This document shows, piece by piece, positions 11,230 to 22,749 of a DNA stretch of 64,000 nucleotides. The stretch covers positions 1,240,001-1,304,000 of the forward strand of contig JAYKKR010000006.1 of NCBI GenBank assembly GCA_036971615.1, written 5' to 3'. The notes beneath the pieces are model-generated. The model ran no database searches. It was not told where the DNA came from and saw nothing but the letters and a program-made list of their open reading frames with translations. Source of the stretch: Amyloporia xantha (taxonomy: Eukaryota; Basidiomycota; Agaricomycetes; Polyporales; Adustoporiaceae). Both the position numbers and the translations under genes were made by a program. How positions within the stretch are numbered: the stretch's first letter is position 1; each line of letters opens with the position of its first letter.

Positions 11230-12587
11230 ATGTCTTCATCGCCACAGATGGAATCCACCTTCTCAGCCGAGAGATACTTCGCAACCCAACTGCCTCCTCC
11301 CAGCCTCGAACAGGACATCACCGAGGTCCGCGAGTTCGTTCAGAAACATGCACATTCGGGGAGAAAGGTCGTTCTAGTAACAGTGAGCAAGCTTTATCTG
11401 TCCGCACGACTACAATATCGACGTGATTGTGCACTATGCAGAGCGGTGGGACAACAGTGCCCCTGGAGCTCAATGTGTGAGCCTCACCGCCCATATGCCG
11501 TGCTCGCCGGCTCATCAGCAACTCTTGCAGCGTGCGCTTTCTCGACAACTTCAGTGCCGGTACGTCCCCCTTACATATCTTGCTTCTAATACGGTTGTAC
11601 GGACTTGCTCGGTGCAGGTACGCGTGGTGCGACGTCAGCCGAGTACTTCCTCAAGGCGGGCTACGCGGTGATCTTCATGCACAGGCAATTCAGCCTACAG
11701 CCCTTCAGCCGACACTACTCTCACTCCACACACCCCTTCCTTGACTTCCTCGAGATCGAAGACGATGACAACAAGCCCTCGAGAGAACGTAATAGAGCGG
11801 AATCAACGCCTTCACACATCAATGTCAAGTCCTCAGAACGTGCGCAGCTCCTCAAGGTGTTAACAACGTACAAGGAGGTACAGAAGGCCGGAACGTTGCA
11901 CACCCTGACATTTGTTACTGTCAACGACTATCTATGGCTTCTCCGAGCTGTCAGTCAGGAACTATCCGTCCTCGGCCGTAATGCCATGTACTACCTCGCC
12001 GCAGCAGTCAGCGATTTTTTCTTGCCCAGACAGAAGATGGTGAGTGTCCATTCTTAGCAGACTATTGGAAAGATTTCAACCTCCATACATATAAATATAA
12101 AAGTCAGAGCACAAGATACAGTCAGGAAAAGGCAGTCTACATATCGAAATGGACCAGGTGCCTAAGATCCTCAAGCCGCTTGTTTCTGACTGGACACGTG
12201 GTGAAGGTTACATCGTCTCCTTCAAGGTCTGCTACATTACTGTCCTCAGAGTGACTGCCACTAATGCCTCCTTCCGTGGGCTGCTTCCCTCAGCTCGAGA
12301 CAGATCCCTCGCTGCTCGTACCCAAGGCGCGCACCGCCCTCTCTCGATACGGTCACCAAGTAGTCATCGGCAACGACCTGCATCACCGCAAGTATCAAGT
12401 CGTCTTTGTATCTCCTTCGCGACCCCACCGCGCCGTCGGCGACAGAACGACTGATGGAGAACTGGAATGTACTGAATCTTGGCTAAAGATAGACGCTGCA
12501 CGCACCCCCGACAAGGAGATTGAGGAGGACATAATTCAGGAACTGGTTGGTAGGCACCGAGATTGGGTTGCAGCTCCAGTCGTGTAA
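11230..12587 (+). CDS. CAB2: Phosphopantothenate-cysteine ligase (coenzyme A biosynthesis)
   Basis: Joins 4'-phosphopantothenate to cysteine using nucleotide triphosphate, the second step of CoA synthesis from pantothenate, in the cytosol. Six exons: 11230-11382, 11442-11476, 11531-11559, 11618-12039, 12104-12226 and 12294-12587, giving 351 residues in frame. Family motifs assembled over the splices: VLVTSGGTTVPLELNVVRF, DNFSAGTRGATSAEYFL, YYLAAAVSDFFLP, SEHKIQS and SFKLETD. The 35- and 29-nt internal exons are supported by these motifs running across them. The start is the first ATG, ahead of the conserved EVREFVQKH segment. Every intron is 58-67 nt. The gene diverges from the epoxide hydrolase, and a tRNA-Gly follows 82 bases downstream on the same strand. 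Confidence 0.95.
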
Positions 12588-12669
12588 TCCTATGTAGACA
12601 GAGCTTACTGGTTTTCGAGAGGACACTTGTATGTTGTTTGTGTAGTACCGTAAGCAGTTTGAAATATCT

Positions 12670-12740
12670 GCGTGAATGGGGTAGTGGTAACCTTGGTCGT
12701 TGCCATCGACCAGCCAGGGGTTCGATTCCCCTTTCACGCA
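12670..12740 (+). tRNA. tRNA-Gly (anticodon GCC)
   Basis: Cloverleaf: acceptor stem GCGTGAA/TTCACGC (7 of 7 pairs) with discriminator A at 12740; D arm with AGTGGTAA loop; anticodon stem GGTCG/CGACC with loop TTGCCAT, so anticodon GCC at 12702-12704; T stem AGGGG/CCCCT with loop TTCGATT. The B box GGTTCGATTCC is perfect. No intron and no encoded CCA, as in eukaryotes. Confidence 0.96.
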
Positions 12741-13429
12741 TTCGGGGCCATATACACCATTTCTTTTGCCCAGAAGCATACTCTTGTTCTACTCTGTTTC
12801 CTTCAGATGTTCTGTATATCACATACTGTGGTCCGAGACAAGTGCTGCATCGAATACTCAGTTCTGAGTCATTGATCAAGTAGGATGAGATTTTTGCCCC
12901 ATCAATTTGTCTCTGTGCACTCCTCATGTTCAGCCAACTGATATATTTTTACTGCAGTGTTTTGGCTAGTGCCATCAACCTACGTATACCTAGTCACACA
13001 CTGGCAGACTGGCAGGGCACTGCTTCTCCAACCTTGTGCATTTTCACCATAACTCCTTCTCCTTGCAAGCTCCTCAAATCCTCAAATCAACTTAAATGGA
13101 ATATGGCGATAGAGCACGGACAGCGCATGCTTCCGATATCTAATTTAAGACCACTAGACCTGAATTGACTAGACTACAATACTTGGCGAAAACATTGGCG
13201 AGATCAACACACTCACGCCAATTATTCTACTCACGATCAGTGATCGATCGCACATAGCATCTACCCCACTCCATCGAGATCCATTTCGTTATTACGTCCT
13301 GTCGATACCCAAGACGTGTAAATTGTCGAGATAAATGCTACAAATCATGCACGACAGTGTCTCTAGTCCAAGATGCGCCATTCAAATAATACGCAACGCA
13401 AGAAGCCATCTCCCCTGGGACAAAACACG
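12741..13429. other. Intergenic after tRNA-Gly
   Basis: Holds the tRNA terminator, then about 660 bases before the DUF1769 stop codon. No gene or repeat is recognisable. Confidence 0.5.
12764..12767 (+). terminator. Probable RNA polymerase III terminator for tRNA-Gly
   Basis: The first run of four T residues after the tRNA lies 24 bases past its 3' end, as expected for a Pol III stop. Confidence 0.6.
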
Positions 13430-14453
13430 CTAGTCCACGTCCGTTTCCTTGCCTTCGCACACCTCGTCCTCGTCCACCGCCTCAATCACGACACACCAAA
13501 ACACCCTCCCCCACGGACCCTCGCCCTTGTGAGCACGCTCGCAGCACACAAACCGCACGGGCTGGCCATCCCAATACTTCATCATATCAATCGAGATGCC
13601 CCCTGGCAGCCGAAGGTCAACGCCCTGCGGGCTGAACCGCAAGTAGTTGTAGCAGAAGTCCGCAGTGAGGAGGTCCTGTGCGCACGGTCAGCACAGTTAC
13701 AGCATGTCTTGATATTGAGGGCAATATATATACCTCTGGGCCGAAGACCACGTCCTTCCTCCGGGCCGCGTCCGCAAAGAACGTTCGGCGATGTTGTGAA
13801 ACGTCGCTCGAGGGGTGCTCCTGGGTAACAGGTAGATGAGACAGATCGTTGCCCACGACACCCTCAGGCGGGAAATCCGGGGCTTGATCTGGACCCTCGA
13901 TCTGGCGGTGCTCCAGATACGGCATGGTCGAGATCAACGGGGAAAGTGCCCATGGTTTCGACGAAGACGCGAGGTCCTGCTCGAGTGTCGGGTCGACATA
14001 GCTACAAGCAGATGAGACATGTATGAGGACACGTTGAGGTGGTATGCAATACGCACTGCATGAACTTGAGGGCAGCGCTAAACCCCCACGGGAGTTTCAG
14101 TGGTCGCTCGAACGTGTTTCCAAAGAGGATGTCATCTGCCGAGTACTGGCGCAGGAACCTGCCTATATCGCACAGCATGAGCACCAGGCGACAATTGGAA
14201 CATGGCTGGAACCCATGAGAGGCAGAACACAGGCGCGCATACCTTGCACCTGGATACTCCACGTAACGTTGTTGCGTTTCTGAAAGTACGCGCTGTCCCC
14301 CACCCGCCCGCTCGCATCTGCGAACCCCTTGATATACACCGCCACCCGTCCCTCGAACGCATCATTCTTAATCTCATTGGGCACGTCTGAGTTTGCGGCG
14401 ATGGGGGCCAGGTTGTCGTAGGACGGACCAGCGAGGATACGGAGGCGGGGCAT
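13430..14453 (-). CDS. DUF1769 / UPF0590 family protein
   Basis: Conserved fungal protein of unknown function. Four exons: 14453-14243, 14162-14057, 14001-13734 and 13675-13430, 276 residues. Family landmarks in order: the N-terminal MPRLRILAGPS, NDAFEGRVAVYIKGF, YSADDILFGNTFERPLKLPW with SAALKF, YVDPTLEQDL..SKPWALSPLI, and near the end FVCCERA..WGRVFWCVVIE. These strings are characteristic of the family and run without a break over all three splices. I see no signal peptide or membrane segment, so a soluble protein is likely. No catalytic residues can be named. It is transcribed towards the tRNA-Gly and away from the next gene. Confidence 0.88.
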
Positions 14454-15082
14454 TGTCTAGGAACTCGAGAAAGTACCTGAGAATAGTGTGTAGGAAAGAA
14501 AGAATGCAAGGTAGTCCAGCTACGCTATGGAGAAAGGGAAGATATAACAGGAGAATGGGGAGAAGAGGCGCAGTGCATGGCAGTGGTGACAGATGGTGAC
14601 CGGTGACGCCGCATCGAGCTCATTGTCACACACGGCGACGTCAGTTGCAGTCGGCTGTTCCCGACAAGAGGCGGGGCGGGGTTACCATATATAGGCAGCC
14701 AGTTTACCGAAGCGCCGTGACCCCCGACAAGTGTGAGCCAACTATTCGACTGACGGTAAAGGAGACATGGCAATATATCAAGTCGCGAGGGAGACCATGA
14801 AATCATGTGATGGCCTACGGGCCTACGTGCGGGTCGATATCTAGCTACTCGTGAGCTGCAAATATGCGAAAGAAAACACAAAGTGAAGGGCAGCAGCAGT
14901 AATAAACGATAAAGTACAATGCGCACTAGGAAAGATGCAATAAGGTATGCGGGTATGAAGGTCAAGGTAAAGCAACGCAACCCGACAATGCACTCGGCAG
15001 AGTGAGAATAAAACAGTTCTAGTGCGACTGTGAAGCAAACCCACCGCCGCGGCACAATAGTAAAGATGCGTAGTCCTTCTTG
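14454..15082. other. Intergenic upstream of the DUF1769 gene
   Basis: Contains a TATATA-like stretch near 14684-14692, about 230 bases upstream of the DUF1769 start, which could be promoter. Otherwise nothing recognised. Confidence 0.4.
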
Positions 15083-17001
15083 TCATACACAAACGTCCGA
15101 TGGCGCCCACAGGATTTTAAGCCCAGAAAGAGAAAAGTTAGAGTCCCGTCCATTGGACGCGCCCGGTTTCTTCACCAAGACGCCGCCCAGCCCAGTCCCC
15201 AGCAGGGCAAGCCCTACTGAAATGAGTGTCCATCGTAACGTCACACGACCATCCCGCGCCCCACTGGTCACCGTCTGCTCTTCCTGCACAAAGCCGCTCC
15301 CGCAGAACTTGTTCGTAACCTCCGCCGCGCCCGCATACGTGTCCTTCAGCCCCGTGAAATTCAGCCCTTCCTCGACGTACTCCGCCATAAGGTCCTGCAT
15401 GCACCCCGTGCAGCTCGGAGCAGAGTTGTTCGGGAGCGCAAGTCCGAGCGGCAGAGAGTAATACGCCGAGTCGGCAAGTTGGGAGCTCTTGACGGCGTCG
15501 ATATAGCAGTAGGCGTTAGTGGTCGTGTTCGGGAGGCACGCGACAGTTCGCATGAGGCTATACGTTTGGAGACCTGCATGTGGAAGGACGGTTGGTAAGG
15601 ACTACTCGCCCTTAGGATCTCGTAAATACGTACCGATAAGCGTGCTCGTGACCAACGGATTGTCCTCACTCATCTCCTTGGCACACGCGACCTCGAGCTC
15701 ACCTTCGAACCAGCCCATATTCTCAGTGCATTGCTCTGCGCTTGGGTCAGTGTTGCACGTCCCCCAGACCATCGTGTTGAGAAGCGTGATATTAGTCTGC
15801 GCCTGCTTAGTGGGGGTCAGCCCCGCACGAAGTACAAAAGATTGTGGTTAGTCGTCGACCCTGAGGACAGGCACCGCGACACCGGGGGGGGGGGAGGGGG
15901 GGGACAGAAGACGAAGACAGGTACATGGAAGCGGGTCACAGCCAAGCGCCCATTTGCACTGCCTCTGCTTCCATCTCGCCGCTCATCATGTCGATATGAA
16001 GAGCAGGTGAAATGCACAGAGCTCCCGGCACCGATGACCGAGACGCGTTACGTTCAGGAAATATCAGGTCTGCATGGAGACCGACATGGGCCCCCACGAG
16101 AACGTTGATCTGCATGGATCAACCGCCTCGAAAGAAACGATGAAAATTCAAATGGCCACTGAGGTACCGATCGATGCAAAGAAATGACGATCAAAATCGA
16201 CAGAAATGGGGCACTAACCTCAATAAATTCAGACGAACTCTGCAAGAGCAATGAGAATGGTCTGCAGGTGCGAAATGGCTCTGTGGCGGTCATATTTTCG
16301 AAAAACGTCTCACAGCTCTCGGTAGAGAAATTCTGCGCGATGACCGTGAATGGTTGGGGAAAGGGCGTTGGGAGCACAGGAGGCGACGAAGGGATCGTCG
16401 GAATCGTCGAACTTGAAGAGCCGACTGAAGACGTTGGGGACGCCGACGTTGACGAGGTCGAGGTAGAGGCAGGTGGGAATGATATCGCACTTCCATCCCC
16501 GCCGGAACCCTGCGGGTCTGGATCAGGCGTACGCTTATGCAGAAGTGCCTGTGCATGGTCGTGTGGCCGCCAATCCAGTAACGTCTGCCCTAGCTCCTGC
16601 CAACTCTCTGCGGCATAGTCTGGTGAGAGTACATCAAACAGTGCGGGGTGCGATAGGTAGCGCGTGGAGAGAGTGACGACAACTAGAGCCACTGGTACGA
16701 GCAAGATCGTCCAGCGCGTCCGCCTGGCGGTCCGTCGCTTCTTCGCGATGCTCTGGAGGTGCTGTTGGTCTAATGAGGGCGGATGAAGGCCTGTGCAGGA
16801 AGGAGGGGAGGGAAACGAACCGAAGGTGGGAGTTGTTGCGGACGCAGGTGCAGGGCTGCTTGATCGAGAGGATGACGAGGAACGGGAACTTGACGGTGAG
16901 GCGGTTAGGTGCGAAGCCCGATGATGATCGACATCGGTGTCCCTAGTCTTGTCGGTGCGATACGTACGTACAGGAATGGGCGATGCTGGGGGAGTGAACA
17001 T
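15083..17001 (-). CDS. DUF7729-type membrane protein with Cys-rich lumenal/extracellular domain
   Basis: Exons: 17001-16219, 15805-15634 and 15573-15083, 481 residues. The N-terminus is a Ser/Pro-rich cytoplasmic tail followed by a basic stretch and one membrane helix (WTILLVPVALVVVTL). A Thr/Ser/Pro stalk precedes a Cys-rich module (NFSTESCETFFEN, FRTCRPFSLLL, VWGTCNTDPSAEQC, ACLPNTTTNAYCYIDAV, CTGCMQDLM), and a C-terminal hydrophobic segment follows (WTLISVGLALLGTGLGGVLV). This layout and the CRPFSLLL, CYIDAV and CTGCM motifs match what I know as the fungal DUF7729 family, function unknown. Intron 1 is long at 413 nt and contains a G-run. The start codon is the first ATG; there is no upstream in-frame support. 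Confidence 0.78.
15884..15903. repeat. Poly-G tract inside the DUF7729-gene intron
   Basis: Nineteen G residues in twenty bases, broken by one A, on the plus strand (C-run in the transcript). Prone to slippage and sequencing error. Confidence 0.9.
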
Positions 17002-19223
17002 CGACGAGGACTGCAGCGCTGGTCGCTTTCCACGAGGACAGAAATGAGTGTGATTTGAAACGAATGAAGCTCCACGCTACGGGATGGTCCGCTGATGAAG
17101 ACTTGAGCACGACCCGTCAGATGCCTAGGGAAATGGTCAAATATTGTCACAACGAGGCTGAAACCAGACAAGAGGTCACGCAGGAGAGGGCAGCGCGGCT
17201 GGAAGATGAGGAAAGAGAATACCAGGCGAAGACCTCGCAGTAGTCGAACGACCTTTAAGAAGCACGAACAGGAAGGGGGGGTACTCACGAGTGTTGGACG
17301 TGGACGTATGGCAGAGAGCGGTATGTCGGAAACCACTGCTACGAGCGACAATGGCGCGACATATAGAGCAGGCTGCCGGGTTCCTGCGGATACAAAAGCA
17401 GCCCAGGTTCGCCGTCTGCATTTCTCATGAATCAGGTACGACTGCCAATCTCAGACGCCCACCAGGGCCTGGATCTCTCGCAGATCAAGTCCGGGCTGCA
17501 CATGTTACTCGCCCAATCGCCCGCGACCGATTCTGATCCGGCGGGCCGCCTCGTGACGTCGAGAAGGTCGTTCTGGACGATGTCAAGGTAATGTGGGGAA
17601 ATGAGAAAAAAATGATCAGTTCGTCTCCATCACCAGCAACGCGGATAGCTGAGGACAAAGGCAAGTCTGAGGTTAAAGATACTGCAACGGTTGCCATTTA
17701 AGGAGATGTAGTCACGAGACCGTGACGCGTCGATAAGCGCGCGCTATCAGCGCTCAGCATCACGCTTCCTGGCGGCTTCCAAGACATACTGACAGTGACA
17801 GACCCGTGGCACACCTCCCACTGTACACCGGTATGTCGCGTCAACAGGCTGTCGATAGAAAGAATCACTCGGAACACACCACATCCTGGCCAAGCCGGAC
17901 CCAGGCGCTGCACTCCGTGAGAGTTCGAGCATGCACAGCTCCATACATCCTTAAACATGGTCGTTCGGGTGCTCACAGTCTCAGATCCAGTTGTATCAGT
18001 CGCACCTCCATAATATGTTTCACCGGCACTGCCTTTGTCAGGCCCACTTGAACCCACTCAAGGCGCTCTCCTGAGACACCCGGACTGCGTCTCTTGATGA
18101 ATAGGATCTGCGGCGGTGGGGCGCGACCCCTGCCTGCTGGGTGCGAGACCAGGTAGATGCTGGTCTATGGATCAACAGACAATTCAGTCTAGTTTCATTT
18201 GTTAAGCCTTCGCGTGCACTGATGAATACCCGCTTTCGCTGCCTGGGAAAATATCGTGTGCTATAACAGACGTCGCTGGAGTGACGTCCGACAGCTGTGT
18301 CAAACTCTCGGCAACACACGCGAAATGACAGTCTGCGGCGAGCTACGCTGCAAGTAACCTCAAAAATAAGTAGTCCGCAAGTTCTGTGGTGGCAATACTG
18401 CCTTCGAAGATAAAGTCATAATATTACCATCACCACTATGTCTCTAATGCGACATCTCCCAAGAGTGTCGAGGCACACGATACACCGACCGAGACGAGCA
18501 CCACGCTAGCAGCAGGAGAGACTCGTTGGAAGCATTCCAATGTGACATGTGGACAAACCTCTGACAGACACTACAAATATGACGGAATCTACAAAACCGA
18601 AGCATCAACGAGGCAATGGCACCCTCGGCCATTATACTAAGTTTAAGTAAAGAGACCAGGTGGTTTGATGGTGCCCTCGGGCTGTAAAAATAGACCGTGG
18701 AAGACGTACCAGGATGTACCGTGGCAGCGAGAGAATCTCGACGACGCCGCACGCGAATTTGATATGCCGATCAAAATATAGACTGACTTGTCTGAATCGA
18801 TACGACACTTTCTCAGCGTCCGATTCATTGGGTGCCGGGACGTAGACGATAGCTAAAAGCGATCGAAGAACATATTCCTTGCGAAATAGGGATCAAAACA
18901 TCAACTACAACGTCGAACGAAACGAGAGAGTCTGCTTCCTGGTGCTTAAACTCCTTAATTGACCTCCCAAACCTATAGAATGACAACGTCAGTTTTCATT
19001 CACGATCAATAAGTAAACAGGTCTCCATGCATCGAGGGAAAGATAATGTATATGCGGTGAAGTCACCAAGTTAAAGAAAAGAAACAAACCAGAATGTGAA
19101 ACATCAGCCTGCAAAGATATCAAAAACTTCTCGAACTCAGCTAGGACCAACATTTTTCAAGTAATAAAAAGTCCACACTAGGCAGCACAGTAGGCAAAAT
19201 CATTCGAGCCACTAACCTGCACC
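17002..19223. other. 2.2 kb intergenic with unassigned coding-like fragments
   Basis: Two stretches look partly coding but could not be assigned. On the minus strand around 17750-18060, two overlapping frames read TRTTMFKDVWSC and YRCTVGGVPRVCHCQYVLEA, out of phase with each other and without a good ATG. On the plus strand, 17359-17590 reads MARHIEQAAGFLRIQKQPRF and IKSGLHMLLAQSPATDSD. Neither has a complete exon structure I can defend. They may be a small Cys-containing gene I cannot splice, or relics. Confidence 0.3.
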
Positions 19224-20419
19224 TCAATCGTCAATCGTCAAGTCAATGACACCACCACGGTCTTCAGTCTTGATATGGATAGCCGCAGGTTCTCTCTTGA
19301 CATTTTGCGAAGATGACTCCCCAGTTTTGATAGCAAGAATCTGATTTTGAATTGCTTGTAACTGCCCTTGCACCGTGACAAGTGCACTTTCGAGCGATGC
19401 CAGGGATTCACCACTATTTGAGAGATTACTGACGTCTGGCTTGACATCATCTGTAATCAAGGGAGAAGTTGCCTCCTTCCGGCGTTTCTGACCGGCCTGT
19501 TCCTCGTCATTCCGAGGATTCTTTCGCTTCTTGCCTTTGCTTGAGCCGGCTGCAGTGGATTGAGCAGATGGTACGTAAGGAATAATGCCTTGAGCCTGCA
19601 AAAGATCTTTACCAAGTTTGCGTCCGTTCCTTCGCATACTGCCCTGTTAAGTCTCACCTTTGGGTCTGTACCGGAAGACAAAGTGAGCGAAGTCACCTTC
19701 TTCAGGATTCACTGGCTCCGTGGTCGTTCTCCCTCTCGGTTCACAGGAGCGTGGGTCACCAAAGCTGGGGATTACAAAGATACCGGTGAGTGTATGTGGC
19801 ATCGATAAACTGGAGTACGTACGATACGCGATGAATACCTGTTTTCTTACTCTTCTCATGTACAGGACCTACATCCGGGATCTCCTTCCGCGAGAAAGCG
19901 TGCGATCCCACAATCCTACTTCGCCTTAATCTCACTTCAATCGTGCCGAGCATGCCATTGATTTCTTCCGAGCCCGCGATTCCATCATCGTCTAAAAGGG
20001 TATGCGGTCTTCTGACCCTTACGTAAATAGAACAAAAAACATACCAGTTGTGACAAGCGGCGCAAATTGGAAGGGTACACGGGACGTGTTCGAAGTTCTC
20101 ACTCCCCATCTGCTGCCGCTGAATCCTGGGTCGCAAAAACTTCCACAAGATATATGTCCGTCAATCTTGCAGCGGACTGATGTGCCATCCCGTCTTTTCG
20201 CGTTTTTGTCGCTCCAACGTATCTCGAAAGTCTGGTTGTCAAGGAATTGTCAACTTGTATATGTTCACACAGTCGCAACGAAGTCCTTCATTCACTTACC
20301 TTTCCGATCTCACTAGCAATGTAGCAAGTGGCCGTTTTTTCACCCTCAAATTGTACGTCATACTCTATGAGGGTCTGATCCTCGCATTTGATAGAGATCT
20401 CGAAGTCTCGAAGCCGCAT
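19224..20419 (-). CDS. DUF7918 protein, copy A (intact)
   Basis: Belongs to an Agaricomycete-expanded family of unknown function. Exons: 20419-20300, 20231-20045, 19991-19823, 19764-19658 and 19606-19224, exactly 321 codons plus stop. Family landmarks: TCYIASEIGK at the end of exon 1, FEIRWSDKNAK, GSRWGVRT, VPFQFAPLVTTDDD, GTIEVRL, VGPVHEKSKKTG, HFVFRYRPK and LLQAQGIIP. The tail is Lys- and Glu-rich with a basic block (KGKKRKNPRN), three candidate SUMO acceptor sites (VKPD, VKRE, IKTE) and ends in VIDLTIDD. That ending matches the core of known SUMO-interacting motifs. Likely nuclear by inference only. It points away from copy B with 1.09 kb between starts. Confidence 0.9.
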
Positions 20420-21505
20420 CTGGGTTCTTGTCAGAAATTTACGTAATGAGGAAGGGTATTACAGACAGCTACTTGAAGTCCCAAATGACCTGTCATTTGG
20501 TTATCAATTGATGTACGGTGAGTGTGCTTATGTAAGGGCTCCACCCTCGTTGGAACCGAAACGTTTAAGCGATCACGTTCTTGTTTGTTTCCAGGTGATG
20601 TTTCTCACTTTGACTTTGCGCTTTTGCTCCTAGGAGTCCACGCATTCGAAGGGGGCCTACTTATTCTGCTGTCCATGTCTGTGCCAATTTTTGAATATGT
20701 TTTGTAAGCTGTTGGAAGCGGTAGACGTATCTTTTGACTGCATCACGTGGTGTATGGAAACCACTCACGTGTATTTCACGTGAATGGTGCTCGCATTCGG
20801 TTGCCACGTGGTGCTATATGATTTTATATCAAGTAGGAACTTCTTCCTCATCAGAGTCGTCACTTTGCTGCTGCCAGTGCTTGACTTAGTGTCGGTATCA
20901 GTGCTGTTCTGTGGGCCGGGTCGTACTCACATGTGCCGCTGGACCCGCTCGCGTCGTCCTTGCGGCCGCGGGAGCTGTTCACGATCGCGTCGGAGGTGCT
21001 GGGCGTCGCAGAGCGTCTCCAGACGGTTCTCAACGAGGAGCAGGATGTAAGGGTGAACAACAGTAGCATCTTTACCCTTTGATAATAGGAAGAAGCTTGA
21101 CTGCCCAAAAGCGAATTGCAATCCTGGCTCTATAAAACTAGACGCAGCAATGAACCTTTCTCCCTGTCTAATTTACGCTACGTCTAATTGCATTGACTTA
21201 TGAGCTGATGGTATTGCGACGTGATGGGTACTAAGATGAAGGTCCGGCAACCGTGAAGGGCACAGTCTAAGGTCATTTGGATTCGGGCGTGCGGAGCATC
21301 GCCGTCTCAAACCAAGTTTGAAGACTTGAGACGTGTTTGATGGCAACAGTGACGAAGCGCGTAAGCGTCGCGTCGCGTATCAGCATTCACTGTCACGTGG
21401 ACGACGCGTCAAGCGCTTATAGAACATTGGAACGCCACAACAGGGAACACCGAGGCTATATATCCCACCACCACCGTCAAAGTCCAAGACACGCCGAAAC
21501 AATAT
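20420..21505. other. Head-to-head spacer between DUF7918 copies A and B, with a coding-like relic
   Basis: Should hold both DUF7918 promoters. At about 20931-21049 on the plus strand there is a GC-rich stretch reading SHVPLDPLASSLRPRELF and then IASEVLGVAERLQTVLNEEQ, followed at once by GTAAGG, a good splice donor. No start or second exon was found, so this looks like a fragment of another gene. Confidence 0.4.
21456..21463 (+). promoter_or_regulatory. TATA-like element upstream of DUF7918 copy B
   Basis: CTATATAT lies 43-50 bases before the start codon at 21506, a reasonable place for a core promoter with a short leader. Based on position and sequence only. Confidence 0.35.
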
Positions 21506-22749
21506 ATGTATTACAACCACTGGAGCACTTATCTGTACTGTGATGGAGAACCTATGCACGAATACCGCTTTCGTATCGAGAACGAGAACACCGTGTCTTG
21601 CTACATAGCAAGTGAAGCCGGGAAGGTGAGTGGCGCATCCCCTGAATTCGTGTTTCCCTTGTCTAATATTAATAATCCGTATATGAAAGGAATTTTCCGT
21701 TAAATGGAAGAACGATTTGTTCGTTATGGCATCCGCGGACTGTTATATGGATGGACGTTGTATGGGCTGTTCCCGCACCGGCCCAGGACGACGTGGGTCG
21801 CGTTGGGGTATCCGAACTGATGCAGATGTCCGCCAGCCCTTCCAGTTTGCTCCTTTAATATTAACCGGTAGGCAAGAATCTGTTTCACGAACCTGTTTCC
21901 ACCTCTTATGTCCGCTCTTTGAATGTGGCGTTCCTTGTAGATGACGATGAGATCGCCGATCCGGATGATGGTTCTGTTGCAAACCTCGGTATCATCGAGG
22001 TACGGGTCTACCGTGTGACACAATCCTTTCAACCCAGGATGAGTGAGTATAAGACGCGTCCCGCACCTGAGCGTGTGCCCGTACACGAGCGGAGCAAGAA
22101 AGCTGGAACACACGTTGTTTCGTGAGTAGCTGGGAGACATTATCCACATGTTACGCACTTCTGCCAAGTGCAAAGCTTACCTGTTGAATCTATCGCAGTC
22201 TAGGCGAAGGAATTAGATGTGCGCCACACGTATCCTCAGCATCACCACGGGTCAGGTATATCGACCGGCCGGAACACCCATATTTACGTTTCATCTTCCG
22301 CTACAGGCCAAAAGGTAGGCTTACATTGATTCAACGATACCCCAAGTCTGTAATGTGGCCGCTCTGCCAGCGCTATTGCAAGCGGAAGGTATCATACCCC
22401 CAGATCCACCCTCCACAGAAGGGGGCAAGAGGAATTTAGTTCAGGGTAACAACCGCGAACCCTCGAGTAAACGTGCACGGTTCGAGTATGTGAAGCAGGA
22501 GCTAAGGACGAATACGAACGGTCCAGACTCAGATGGAGAACTCGCAGAAATTGAGGTGAGACACGTATCATTGTTGTCACGAGTCGTTGTAATCATGCGA
22601 TCATGACTGTTCAGACAATCTTACGCACAGGCAGTAGCGATAATGGACACCCCTTGGCAGCCCCGGCTATAAAGGCGGAACCATCTGCTGCCTATGCCAC
22701 TGTCATCGACGTTGACGCAGAAGTGATAGACCTCACGTTGGATGATTGA
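21506..22749 (+). CDS. DUF7918 protein, copy B (intact)
   Basis: Six exons: 21506-21625, 21690-21867, 21941-22121, 22199-22314, 22371-22555 and 22615-22749, 304 residues. Exon 1 is 120 nt, as in copy A, and ends in SCYIASEAGK. Following landmarks: FSVKWKNDLF, GSRWGIRT, RQPFQFAPLILTDDDE, GIIEVRVYR, VPVHERSKKAGTH, LRFIFRYRPK and LLQAEGIIPP. The first four introns fall at the same places and phases as in copy A; the fifth, inside the tail, is extra. The tail has SUMO-acceptor-like VKQE and IKAE and ends VIDLTLDD. There is no membrane or secretion signal. Function unknown; sequence divergence from A suggests an old duplication. Confidence 0.9.
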
